The position numbers and the translations under genes are program-made. The notes under the pieces are model-generated. The model did no database searches and had not been told where the DNA came from. It saw only the letters and a program-made list of their open reading frames with translations. A stretch of 64,000 bases of DNA, from NCBI GenBank assembly GCA_021798915.1, contig JAJZBM010000003.1, positions 1 to 64,000 of the forward strand, in the 5' to 3' direction. The DNA comes from Pseudomonadota bacterium (GTDB lineage: Bacteria > Pseudomonadota > Alphaproteobacteria > Acetobacterales > Acetobacteraceae). Shown here one piece after another: positions 24,160 to 32,202 of the stretch (positions are counted from its first letter, which is position 1; the number at the start of each line of letters is the position of its first letter).

Positions 24160-24986
24160 TGGCCGATCAATCCGATGTCGAGACCGCCCTGGTCGCCGCC
24201 GCGATGGCCGCGCTCTACCCGCAGGGGTTGAGCGGGCCGAGCGCCTGCGGCGCGCCGGTGCGGATTTATCGTGGCTGGCCGGAGAGCAGCGCGCTCGATG
24301 CCGATCTCGCCGCGGGCTATGTCAATATCACGGTTTTTCCCGAAGATACCGGCGAGCATAATACAACGCGCTATCTCCCGAAATGGAGCAATCCAGCGCC
24401 GGTCACGCCGACCTTGACGGTAACGACGACACAGGACAGCGTGACCTTCGCGGGCAGCGCCGGCGCCGGCCAGATCGCCGGCATCCTCGCCGACACCAAT
24501 ACCTATGTCTATCCCTGCCAGACTGGCGACGCGCCGGCCAATGTCGCGGCCAATCTCGCAAGCCAGATCATGGCCAATCGCCTGGTGCAGTTGTCGAACG
24601 CAACGATCACCCTCCCCGGTGTGCAGCGCCTGATCGCGCGCACCGTGGCAAGCCAGGGGGTTTTCAATCAAATTCGCCGCCAGGAGCAAAGTTTTCGCCT
24701 CATCGGCTGGTGCGCCGATCCTGCGCTTCGCGATGCGGCGATGATCGCCCTCGATAGCGCGCTCGCCGCCACGTATTTCCTGCCGTTGGCCGATGGCAGT
24801 GTCGGGCGGCTCCGCTTTCGCCAAAGCCTCACCCTCGACCGCCAGGAAAACGCGTCGCTCTATCGCCGCGATCTGCTCTATTCTGTCGAATACCCGACGC
24901 TGCAAACCGCGACCTTGGCCGGGATGCTGTTCGGGACGGCAACGATCGGCACCGCCGGCAACGCTTCGGTTTCCCTGACCGACTGA
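24159..24986 (+). CDS. Phage tail-completion-type protein
   Basis: 275 residues with VETALVAAAMAALYPQGLS, YRGWPESSALDADLAAG, ITVFPEDTGEHNTTRYLPK and RRQEQSFRLIGWCADPALR. The architecture (short helical start describing paired coordinates, then beta domain) is common in proteins immediately upstream of tail sheath genes in Mu-like phages. Probable tail terminator or completion protein; no motif proves it. Confidence 0.5.
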   Translation: MADQSDVETALVAAAMAALYPQGLSGPSACGAPVRIYRGWPESSALDADLAAGYVNITVFPEDTGEHNTTRYLPKWSNPAPVTPTLTVTTTQDSVTFAGSAGAGQIAGILADTNTYVYPCQTGDAPANVAANLASQIMANRLVQLSNATITLPGVQRLIARTVASQGVFNQIRRQEQSFRLIGWCADPALRDAAMIALDSALAATYFLPLADGSVGRLRFRQSLTLDRQENASLYRRDLLYSVEYPTLQTATLAGMLFGTATIGTAGNASVSLTD

Positions 24987-25015
24987 CGAGACATCCCAAT
25001 TTCCGGAGAGTGGAC

Positions 25016-25168
25016 ATGACAACCAACCTGGTGGTCGTGCGACCGTTCGGGTCGTATGCCAAAGGCGCGCTGATTACCGACGCCGCAACCATCGCCAGCA
25101 TTCTCGCCAGCGAAAACATCAACGCGGTGGTTCGCGTCAACACGACCACGCCGCTGAGCGGAGGCTGA
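25016..25168 (+). CDS. Small phage protein before tail sheath
   Basis: 50 residues beginning MTTNLVVVRPFGSYAKGALI, then TDAATIASILASENINAVV and RVNTTTPLSGG. CCGGAGAG at 25003-25010 provides a ribosome binding site. The VVVRPF..Y.KG..I.D...I..IL pattern occurs in tiny proteins placed just before sheath genes in other phages. Function unknown. The gene fills the only gap in the tail operon. Confidence 0.65.
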   Translation: MTTNLVVVRPFGSYAKGALITDAATIASILASENINAVVRVNTTTPLSGG

Positions 25169-25171
25169 ACG

Positions 25172-26752
25172 ATGCCGATCGTAACCCAAGGCAGCCTCAA
25201 CACCACAGCCCTGGTGGTGCCCGATCTCTACGTCCAGATCGTCCCGCCGCAGACCCTGGTTCTCAATGGCGTGCCGACCGACATCATCGGCGTGGTCGGC
25301 ACCGCGACCTGGGGGCCGGTCAACCAGCCGGCGATCATCGGCACGATGGCGGACTACGTCTCGGCTTTCGGTTTGTTGCAGCCGCGCCAATACGATATGG
25401 GAACCCAGGTCGCAACCGCGATCCAGCAGGGCGCGCAGAATTTCCGCTGCGTGCGCGTCACCGACGGCACCGATACCGCAGCCCAGCTCGGGCTGTTCTA
25501 TACCGGCACCAACGGCCCGCTGGTTCTGACCGCCTTCCATACCGGCAGTTTCGGCAACCAGATCAGCGGCAGCATCATGCCCGGAAGCCAGGCCGGCACG
25601 TGGCAGATCACTTTCAGCCTGCCCGGCTTCACGCCGGAAGTGTTCAACAATATCGGTGGCACCGGGGCGGCGTTCTGGCAGAACCTCGTCAATGCGATCA
25701 ATCTCGGCCAGGGTTCGCTGCGTGGCCCCTCGCAGCTCGTCGTCGCCTCGCTCGGCAATACCTTGACGGTCACGCCGAGCGCCGAAGCCTTCGCTTTCAG
25801 CTATGGCACGCCCGGCACCGATGGGGCGAGCAATGTCACCTCGACGACATTGGTCGGCCAAAGCACGACGCCACGCACCGGCATGTATGCGCTCGGCGGC
25901 CAAGGGTGTTCGATCGCCGTTCTCGCCGATAGCGTCGATCCGACGCAATGGACGACACAGGCGGCGTTCGGCCTCGCAGAGGGGATCTACATGATTCTCA
26001 CCGGGCCGCAGGGTGACACCATCAGCGATGCCGTCGCGACCATCCAGAGCGCCGGCCTCGATAGTTACAGCGCGAAATTGATGTTCGGCGATTGGATATG
26101 GTGGAATGACCAGACCAATAACCTTTTGCGCCTGGTCTCGCCGCAGGGCTTCGTCGCCGGCAGGCTCGCCAATTTGTCGCCCGAACAATCGAGCCTGAAC
26201 AAGCCGCTCTATGGTGTGGTCGGCAGCCAGCGTTCCGGCACCCCCGGCGCGCCGCTCGCCAATACCTACTCCACCGCCGATCTCCAGGCCCTGTTCACCG
26301 CCGGCATCGACGTCATTGCCAACCCACAGCCGGCGGGGAATTTCTGGGGCGTGCGTGCCGGCCACAACACCTCCACCAACCCCGCCAATGACGGCGATAA
26401 TTACACACGGCTCACCAACTATATCGCAGCGACGCTTGCCGCCGGCATGGGGCAATTCGTCGGCGCACCCATCAACGCCGCGCTGTTTTCACAAATCCGC
26501 TCGACCCTGCTCTCGTTTCTGCAAGCGATGCTCGGCCAGGGCATGCTTGGCGCGACCACCAGCGGTGGCACGCCCTTTCAGGTGGTATGCGATACCTCGA
26601 ACAACCCGGCGTCGCGCACCGCACTCGGCTACGTTCAGGCCGACGTGCAGGTGCAATACATGGCGATCAACGAGAAGTTCATCGTCAACGTCGATGGCGG
26701 CCAGACCGTCACCATCCAGAACCAGACCCTGCCGTCCGGGCAGATCGCTTAA
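25172..26752 (+). CDS. Tail sheath protein
   Basis: 526 residues. LYVQIVPPQTLVLNGVPTD, IIGVVGTATWGPVNQPAII and IQQGAQNFRCVRVTDGTD form the sheath start. GQGCSIAVLADSVDPTQWT, FGDWIWWNDQTNN and FIVNVDGGQTVTIQNQTLP are typical C-terminal sheath segments. The sheath surrounds the tail tube and contracts, so the cluster encodes a contractile (myovirus-type) tail. Confidence 0.9.
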   Translation: MPIVTQGSLNTTALVVPDLYVQIVPPQTLVLNGVPTDIIGVVGTATWGPVNQPAIIGTMADYVSAFGLLQPRQYDMGTQVATAIQQGAQNFRCVRVTDGTDTAAQLGLFYTGTNGPLVLTAFHTGSFGNQISGSIMPGSQAGTWQITFSLPGFTPEVFNNIGGTGAAFWQNLVNAINLGQGSLRGPSQLVVASLGNTLTVTPSAEAFAFSYGTPGTDGASNVTSTTLVGQSTTPRTGMYALGGQGCSIAVLADSVDPTQWTTQAAFGLAEGIYMILTGPQGDTISDAVATIQSAGLDSYSAKLMFGDWIWWNDQTNNLLRLVSPQGFVAGRLANLSPEQSSLNKPLYGVVGSQRSGTPGAPLANTYSTADLQALFTAGIDVIANPQPAGNFWGVRAGHNTSTNPANDGDNYTRLTNYIAATLAAGMGQFVGAPINAALFSQIRSTLLSFLQAMLGQGMLGATTSGGTPFQVVCDTSNNPASRTALGYVQADVQVQYMAINEKFIVNVDGGQTVTIQNQTLPSGQIA

Positions 26753-26764
26753 GGAGATATTCCC

Positions 26765-27193
26765 GTGTCGGGCACGCAATTTTCCATTGGCAGCGACTGC
26801 ACGCTGGTCGTCATCGGACCTTCCGGGCAGATCGATCTCACCTATGTCACCGGCTTCGAGAGCCGCCAGCTCACGGCGCAAGTCCGCGTCGATCGTCTCG
26901 ATGGCGTGCAGATGGGCGCCGAACTGCCGAAGGGCTGGGAGGGCGGTTTCGATCTCGAACGCGGCACCGCCGATGTCGATAATTTCATCGCCAGCGTCGA
27001 GGCCGCCTATTACGCCCAAGGGGCGATGCCGACCAGCACCGTCTATCAGTATATTTCCGAGGTCGATGGCTCCATCTCGACCTTTCAATACAGCAATGTC
27101 GTCTTCCGGCTCGCCAATGCCGGTTCCTGGCGTGGCGACGCGCCGGTGCGCCAGCGCCTCGAATTCTTCGCCTCCTTCCGCACCCGCGTCTGA
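26765..27193 (+). CDS. Tail tube protein
   Basis: 142 residues, 12 bases after the sheath gene and preceded by AAGGAGA. Beta-rich with CTLVVIGPSGQIDLTYVTGF, RLDGVQMGAELPKGWEGGF and a charged end; tube proteins of contractile tails have this length and gene position. Its stop overlaps the next start (27193). Confidence 0.8.
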   Translation: MSGTQFSIGSDCTLVVIGPSGQIDLTYVTGFESRQLTAQVRVDRLDGVQMGAELPKGWEGGFDLERGTADVDNFIASVEAAYYAQGAMPTSTVYQYISEVDGSISTFQYSNVVFRLANAGSWRGDAPVRQRLEFFASFRTRV

Positions 27194-27540
27194 TGAGCGG
27201 CCCGCAATCGCGCATCGTCGCCGCAGCCGATACCGCGACGACGATCACCGACGCGCTCGGGCGCAAGCTCGTGCTCCGGCGCATCGGGGCTTTGGAGAAA
27301 CTGCGTCTGTTCAAAGCGGTCGGGCCGCAACTCGGGCAAAACGAGCCCTATCTCGGGATGGCGCTTCTCGCCTGCGCGGTCGCGGCGATCGATGATCTGC
27401 CGCTGCCGGCGCCGAGCAACGAGGCGCAGATCGAGATGATTGTGCAAAAGCTCGGCGATGAAGGCCTCGCCGCCGTCGCCGCCGCGTTTCGGGCGAGTAA
27501 CGCCGAGAAGCAGGCGAACCAGGCCGTCGCAAAAAACTGA
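27193..27540 (+). CDS. Tail assembly chaperone, zero-frame product
   Basis: 115 residues ending AEKQANQAVAKN. It contains TDALGRKLVLRRIGALEKLR and EAQIEMIVQKLGDEGLAAV, the gp41/G-type chaperone pattern between tube and tape measure. The last codons form a slippery heptamer (27531-27537) where ribosomes can shift back one base to make a longer product. Confidence 0.75.
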   Translation: MSGPQSRIVAAADTATTITDALGRKLVLRRIGALEKLRLFKAVGPQLGQNEPYLGMALLACAVAAIDDLPLPAPSNEAQIEMIVQKLGDEGLAAVAAAFRASNAEKQANQAVAKN

Positions 27541-27713
27541 GCCGGCACCCCGATCTCATCGATTGCCTCTATCTGGTGAGAAACGGGGTGCCGTTCGACG
27601 TTGCCTTCAGCCTTCCCGATGATGAGCGTCTCGCCTACGTGGTGGTTCTTGGAACTCTCGAAGGCCGACGCTTTGACTGGTCCACCCTCACCTGGCAGGA
27701 GCAAGACCGGTGA
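27193..27713 (+). CDS. Tail assembly chaperone GT-type product by -1 frameshift
   Basis: At A AAA AAC (27531-27537) the ribosome can slip back one base and read AAA AAA CTG AGC. The extension adds LSRHPDLIDCLYLVRNGV and PFDVAFSLPDDERLAYVVV, then LGTLEGRRFDWSTLTWQEQ before TGA at 27711-27713, for about 173 residues in total. Paired G and G-T proteins made by a programmed frameshift are a conserved tail-assembly feature (lambda G/GT, P2 E/E'). No separate start for the extension exists, supporting frameshift expression. Confidence 0.75.
27531..27537 (+). promoter_or_regulatory. Slippery heptamer A AAA AAC
   Basis: The zero-frame codons are GCA AAA AAC TGA. After a one-base slip the reading is AAA AAA CTG. 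A stop codon lies directly after the heptamer, which tends to favour pausing. Confidence 0.7.
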
Positions 27714-28042
27714 CCGCAATCCGCGATCTTTCGCGCCGCCTCGCGTTTCTCGATCTCGGCGAACGCAAAAGTGCTTTGCTGGCGCGCGCCGCAACCCGCC
27801 TCGCCGAGGCGGCGCGAAGGCACGCCGGCGATGCAACGCCGATCGAAAGCGCGAGTGATGCGACGCACGCCCGCGTCACGGCGCGCGGCGCGGCGGCGCG
27901 CGGGCGCGAATTCGGCACCAGCCTCTCCCGCCCACGCCCGTTTCTCGCCCCCGCTGCGGCCGAACTCGGCCCCGAGATGGCAGACGAAATCGCACACGAA
28001 ATCGCGGCCGAAATCGCGCGCGCGATCGCCGAATTGTCATGA
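27710..28042 (+). CDS. Short phage protein between chaperones and tape measure
   Basis: 110 residues from GTG 27710, overlapping the frameshift stop (GTGA). Helical and alanine/arginine-rich; AIRDLSRRLAFLDLGERKSA and a repeated-helix end (EIAHEIAAEIARAIAEL). No motif recognised; a phage virion-morphogenesis or tail accessory role is likely from position only. Confidence 0.5.
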   Translation: MTAIRDLSRRLAFLDLGERKSALLARAATRLAEAARRHAGDATPIESASDATHARVTARGAAARGREFGTSLSRPRPFLAPAAAELGPEMADEIAHEIAAEIARAIAELS

Positions 28043-29022
28043 ACGACGCTTATAGCATCGGCATCACGCTTTCGCTCGATGACGAGGTTTCCTCGGGGAT
28101 CGCGGCGATCCGTGGTGATCTCGAAAGCCTCAACCAGGCGCTTGGAGAAAGTCTTGCCGAGCTTGCCGCTTTGCGCCAGGCGGCGGGGCCGGCGCTCGCG
28201 TCGCTGCGCGGCGTCGGTGTCGCCATGCGTCCCGCGCCGGCGGCCGAGACGCCGGCGGTTGCGCGTGACGAGACGTCTTCCTGGCCGCACACCGCGCCCC
28301 TGTCGGGGACGGCGGAAGCAGATTCCGGAGCGGCGCCGGAATGGCGCGCGGCCGAGCCTCCGGCACCGGTTCTTCCCGCTCATCCTTTCGCGCCACCAAT
28401 TGCCGATGAGAACGCCTACCGCGAGGAACGCCAGAATTCGCGGATCGATGTTCTGCCTTTCGCCTCCGAGGCGGCCCCGCCGCGCCTCCCCGAGCGCGCC
28501 GGCGCCCCGAGCGCGCCCGCCCCCGCCCGCGTCCTTCCTGCGCCGCCGCCGACACCGGCGCCGGAGGGTCTCTCGCTCGATGATCTCCTCGGCGTCACGC
28601 GCGGCATGATCCCGGGCGCGCCCGCCGCGGAGAGCGCCGCCGGTGCCGAGGGCGCGGCCTCCGAAGGCGCGCCCGCGATCATCGTCAACGCCCCGGCCGC
28701 ACCCCTGGAAACCGGCACCGACGCGACGCCGCCGCCAATGCCGCGCAGCCGGCCGGCGCCGCAATCCTTCCGCGCCCCGGGCGGCACCGCGCCGCTCTCG
28801 CCGCTGTTTGCGCCCGGCCCGCCGGCGGCGCCGAGCGGCCCGGCGGCGGCGGTGGGCGGCGGCAATGGCGCCATCCGCGGTGATGTTTTTCTCGATGGCG
28901 CGCGGGTCGGCCATTGGTTCGGCGAACAGATGGCGGCGAGCGCGGCGCGCCCGCCTTCGGGTTATTCCGGCGTCGATCCCCGGCTCGGCCCGCTCTGGCC
29001 GGGCGCGCCGGTCGTCCCCTGA
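28039..29022 (+). CDS. Short tape measure-like tail protein
   Basis: 327 residues. Residues 1-60 have the start typical of tape measure proteins (SIGITLSLDDEVSSGIAAI and LESLNQALGESLAEL, coiled coil). The middle is Pro/Ala-rich and unstructured. The C-terminus GDVFLDGARVGHWFGEQMA resembles the conserved end of phage tail proteins. No membrane segment is visible. Tape measures of typical myophages are 600-1,000+ residues, so this would give a very short tail. The gene overlaps the preceding one by 4 bases. Confidence 0.6.
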   Translation: MNDAYSIGITLSLDDEVSSGIAAIRGDLESLNQALGESLAELAALRQAAGPALASLRGVGVAMRPAPAAETPAVARDETSSWPHTAPLSGTAEADSGAAPEWRAAEPPAPVLPAHPFAPPIADENAYREERQNSRIDVLPFASEAAPPRLPERAGAPSAPAPARVLPAPPPTPAPEGLSLDDLLGVTRGMIPGAPAAESAAGAEGAASEGAPAIIVNAPAAPLETGTDATPPPMPRSRPAPQSFRAPGGTAPLSPLFAPGPPAAPSGPAAAVGGGNGAIRGDVFLDGARVGHWFGEQMAASAARPPSGYSGVDPRLGPLWPGAPVVP

Positions 29023-29076
29023 CGGCGCGCCCCATCGGCGACGCATCGCCTTTCCGTCATTTGCAACGAGGACGCC

Positions 29077-29820
29077 ATGTCCGACGTGATGCTCACGCTT
29101 GGCCCGGTGCTTTTCTCCGGGTTCGAGATTCCGCCTTTTCTGTCCTTCGGGGGTGCGCAGCGCCTCGCCGTGCATCGCCTTCCGGGCGGCGCCCGGGTGA
29201 TCGACGCGATGGGCCGCGACGACGCGACGATCACCTGGTCCGGCATCTTCACTGGCGCCGCGGCGAGCGAACGCGCCCTCCTTCTCGACACTTTGCGTGG
29301 CGCCGGCCTCACCCTGCCTCTGTCGTGGGACGTGTTTTTCTATTCGGTGGTGATTTCGGAATTCACCGCGGAATATCAGGCGGGATGGTGGATCCCCTAT
29401 CGCATCGCCTGCACCGTCGTGCAGGACGAAGTGCAGTTCGCCGAGGGATTGGTCGCGACACTTGCCGGGCAGGCCAGCAATGATCTCGCGAGCGCCGCCG
29501 ATCTCGCGCAGGCAAGCGGCATCAACTTCGCCGGGGCCGAGAGCGCGCTCGCCGCGCCGGGCGCGACCACGCTCGGCACCGGCGCCTATCTCTCGGCACA
29601 AAATGCGATCAGCAGCCTGCAAACCAGCATCGCCGGCGGCATGGGGCAAGCGGCCAGCGCCCTCGCCAGCACCGCAACGCCACTTGCCGGCAGCAACGCA
29701 CTTTCCGGGGCGAACGCGCTTTCCAACGCGACCACGGCCGCCGGAACGCTTGCCGGGCTCGCCGCCGCGCAAGGCTATGTCGGGCGCACCGCAACCAACC
29801 TCACCAACGCGAGTTCGTGA
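29077..29820 (+). CDS. Tail protein gpU/DNA-circularisation-like
   Basis: 247 residues. The N-terminal half has MLTLGPVLFSGFEIPPFLS, HRLPGGARVIDAMGRDDAT and ITWSGIFTGAAASERALLL, like tail-initiator proteins placed between tape measure and hub in P2/Mu-like phages. The C-terminal half is Ala/Ser/Thr/Asn-rich and likely extended. It bridges tape measure and baseplate hub. Confidence 0.65.
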   Translation: MSDVMLTLGPVLFSGFEIPPFLSFGGAQRLAVHRLPGGARVIDAMGRDDATITWSGIFTGAAASERALLLDTLRGAGLTLPLSWDVFFYSVVISEFTAEYQAGWWIPYRIACTVVQDEVQFAEGLVATLAGQASNDLASAADLAQASGINFAGAESALAAPGATTLGTGAYLSAQNAISSLQTSIAGGMGQAASALASTATPLAGSNALSGANALSNATTAAGTLAGLAAAQGYVGRTATNLTNASS

Positions 29821-30005
29821 TGCAGACGATCACCGTCGCCGGCGGCAATCTGTTTCAGATCGCAGCACACTATCTCAACGACGCAACACAATGGATCCGC
29901 ATCGCAGCACTCAATGATCTCTCCGACCCGATGCTGAGCGGCGTCGTGACGCTGCTCATCCCCGATCCCGATCCCAATGCCACTGGCGGGATCGCGCCAC
30001 AATGA
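29820..30005 (+). CDS. Tail protein X-like LysM protein
   Basis: 61 residues from ATG 29820 (stop of the previous gene overlaps: TGATG). MQTITVAGGNLFQIAAHYL and LNDLSDPMLSGVVTLLIPD have the LysM-like pattern of P2 gpX, which binds peptidoglycan in the tail. Its stop overlaps the start of the hub gene. Confidence 0.6.
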   Translation: MQTITVAGGNLFQIAAHYLNDATQWIRIAALNDLSDPMLSGVVTLLIPDPDPNATGGIAPQ

Positions 30006-31231
30006 GCGGCATCTTCGGCGCGGTCTTTCCGCCAGGTAGCGCGCTTGCGAGCGGCGCCATCACAACCGGCCTCCTCAACGCCGCCGCCGGTGACGGTGCC
30101 GCGCGCGGCGGGACGGTGCGCGCGCCACGGCTGCGCCTTCTGGTCGGTGGTGTCGTCGTGCAAGGGGTCACGGAAGCCTTCGTTGCCACCAACAACCACT
30201 ACGCCGCCGACCGCTTCACGCTCTCGCTCGCGCTCGGCGCCGATCCGGTCGCGACCGCCGCCTTCTGGAGTGAGCAGAGCTATTTCCTGATCGATCTTCA
30301 GGCTGGATTCGCGCCGGCGACCGCGCCGCTCGGCGCGACTGCCTGGGTCAGCCTCATCCAAGGCGCGGTCGATACGGTGCGGATCGATGCGCTGCGCCAG
30401 ACGGTTTTTCTCCAGGGCCGTGATCTGACTGCGGTGTTCATCGAGAGCCGCATCCAGCAGAGCTTCGCGAACCAGACCGCCTCCGACATCGCGACCACGC
30501 TCGCCGCCAACCACAATCTACAAGCCGTGGTGACGCCAACGACGACGCCGGTCGGGCGCTATTACAACAGCGAGCATGACCGCATCACCCTCGATCAATT
30601 CTCACGCGCGACGACCGAATGGAACCTCCTGGTCTGGCTCGCCGAGCGCGAAGGTTTCGATGTGTTCGTGCAGGGAACAACGCTTTATTTCCAGCCACCG
30701 AACGCGAACCCATCGCCGGCACTGACCCTTTCGGCCAATCCCGACAGCGCGATCGGCGCCAATGCGATCGACATCGTCATGGAGCGCGCCCTCACCCTCG
30801 CCGGCGATATTTCGGTGACGGTGAAAAGCTGGAGCAGCCGCCAGGGCGCCGCGTTTACCCAGACGGTGACGGCGAGCGGCGTCTCCGCCCTCGGGAGCCA
30901 GGGGGCGCGGCCGCAGAGCTACGTCTTCGTGCGCCCCAATCTCACCCCCGATGAAGCGTTGCGTTATGCAACGGCGAAATTGCAGGAATTGACGCTGCAT
31001 GAACGGGTGGTGATCGCGCATCTGCCTGGAGAGCTGACGCTGACCCCGCGCGACATGATCGCCATCACCGGCACCGGCACCGGATTCGATCAGACTTATT
31101 ACATCGACACCATCGAGCGCGAAATCCGCTTCGATGGCGGCTTCACCGAACGCATTCGCGCGAAAAACACCTCCCCCGGCCGGCAAGTGACGCCGCCCGG
31201 CAATCTCGTCATCGGCACGACGACACCATGA
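30002..31231 (+). CDS. Baseplate hub protein, gpD/VgrG-like
   Basis: 409 residues. VQGVTEAFVATNNHYAADR, FLIDLQAGFAPATAPLGAT, YNSEHDRITLDQFSRATTE and WNLLVWLAEREGFDVFVQG are typical of phage late control D / baseplate hub. The hub forms the trimeric centre of the baseplate beneath the tube. The order X-D-V-W-J-I matches P2. Confidence 0.85.
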   Translation: MSGIFGAVFPPGSALASGAITTGLLNAAAGDGAARGGTVRAPRLRLLVGGVVVQGVTEAFVATNNHYAADRFTLSLALGADPVATAAFWSEQSYFLIDLQAGFAPATAPLGATAWVSLIQGAVDTVRIDALRQTVFLQGRDLTAVFIESRIQQSFANQTASDIATTLAANHNLQAVVTPTTTPVGRYYNSEHDRITLDQFSRATTEWNLLVWLAEREGFDVFVQGTTLYFQPPNANPSPALTLSANPDSAIGANAIDIVMERALTLAGDISVTVKSWSSRQGAAFTQTVTASGVSALGSQGARPQSYVFVRPNLTPDEALRYATAKLQELTLHERVVIAHLPGELTLTPRDMIAITGTGTGFDQTYYIDTIEREIRFDGGFTERIRAKNTSPGRQVTPPGNLVIGTTTP

Positions 31232-31253
31232 AACATTGCGGTGGAAACTCGGC

Positions 31254-31805
31254 ATGGAACGCTTTCTGAACGCGCTCCGCGCCCAGGCCGGCGCGCTCGA
31301 TCAGGCGATCGCGCAGCCACGCTTCGGGCTCGTTGCCAGTGTCGATCCGGCGACCTATACCGCGCGGGTTTTGTTGCAGCCGGAGGGCGTGCTCAGCGGC
31401 TGGCTGCCGATCATGACCGCCTGGGTCGGCAATGGCTGGGGCCTGGCGGCACCGCCTTCCCCCGGCGATCAGGTTCTCGTCGTTGCGCATGAGGGTGATT
31501 CCGAACACGGCATCATCATCGGCGGCGCCTATAGTCTCGCCGCGCCGCCACCGCAGGCGCCTTCCGGCGAATTCTGGCTGATCCACCAGAGCGGCAGTTT
31601 CGTGAAACTGCTCGCCGATGGGAGCATCGCCGTCACTGCGACGACACTCAACGTCACCGGCAATCTCGCCGTCTCCGGCAACATCACCGCAACCGGCAAC
31701 GTCGCTGACGGGCATGGAACGCTCGCCTCCCTCCGCGCCGATTACGACCAGCACACCCATACCGTGACCGGCACCACGACCTCGCCGCCGACCCCGCAAA
31801 ACTGA
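31254..31805 (+). CDS. Baseplate spike protein gpV-like
   Basis: 183 residues from ATG 31254. The OB-fold start has FGLVASVDPATYTARVLLQ and SGWLPIMTAWVGNGWGLAA, followed by QVLVVAHEGDSEHGIIIGG. The C-terminal strand repeats TLNVTGNLAVSGNITATGN form a beta-helix spike tip ending in HTHTVTG. It is the membrane-piercing device of the contractile tail; HxH residues at the tip can bind iron. Confidence 0.85.
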   Translation: MERFLNALRAQAGALDQAIAQPRFGLVASVDPATYTARVLLQPEGVLSGWLPIMTAWVGNGWGLAAPPSPGDQVLVVAHEGDSEHGIIIGGAYSLAAPPPQAPSGEFWLIHQSGSFVKLLADGSIAVTATTLNVTGNLAVSGNITATGNVADGHGTLASLRADYDQHTHTVTGTTTSPPTPQN

Positions 31806-31827
31806 CGACGAAGAGGATGCCCCGTCC

Positions 31828-32202
31828 ATGAATGATCTCTTCCAGCAATGGGGGAATGATCTCTCGGTCGATTCGCGCGGCGATCTCGCGCTCGCGAGCG
31901 GCGCGCTCCGCGTCCAGCAGCAGGTTCTGCGCCGGCTCCTCACCAACCCAGGCGATTATATCTGGCAGCCGCAATACGGCGCCGGGCTCGCGCAATTCGT
32001 CGGCCAGCCGGCCAATCCGCTGCAGATCCAGGCCATCATTCTCAGCCAATTGAAGAACGAGAGCGCAATTGCGCAAACGCCGCCACCCAGCGTCGAAGTT
32101 TCCTACGACACGCTCGGCACGATCTCGGTGATGATCACTTACGTCGATGCGGCGAGCGGCGAGACCCAGTTGCTCTCGTTTGGAATCCGGAACCCGTCCT
32201 AA
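31828..32202 (+). CDS. Baseplate wedge protein gpW/gp25-like
   Basis: 124 residues. WGNDLSVDSRGDLALASG, RVQQQVLRRLLTNPGDYIW, QPQYGAGLAQFVGQPA and a C-terminal ITYVDAASGETQLLSFGI are characteristic of gpW/gp25 wedge proteins, which begin sheath assembly at the baseplate. Positioned between V and J as expected. Confidence 0.85.
   Translation: MNDLFQQWGNDLSVDSRGDLALASGALRVQQQVLRRLLTNPGDYIWQPQYGAGLAQFVGQPANPLQIQAIILSQLKNESAIAQTPPPSVEVSYDTLGTISVMITYVDAASGETQLLSFGIRNPS

Noticed and set aside
24878-26455. A 525-codon frame opposite the tail sheath
   Set aside because: Antisense to the sheath gene; no recognisable protein features.
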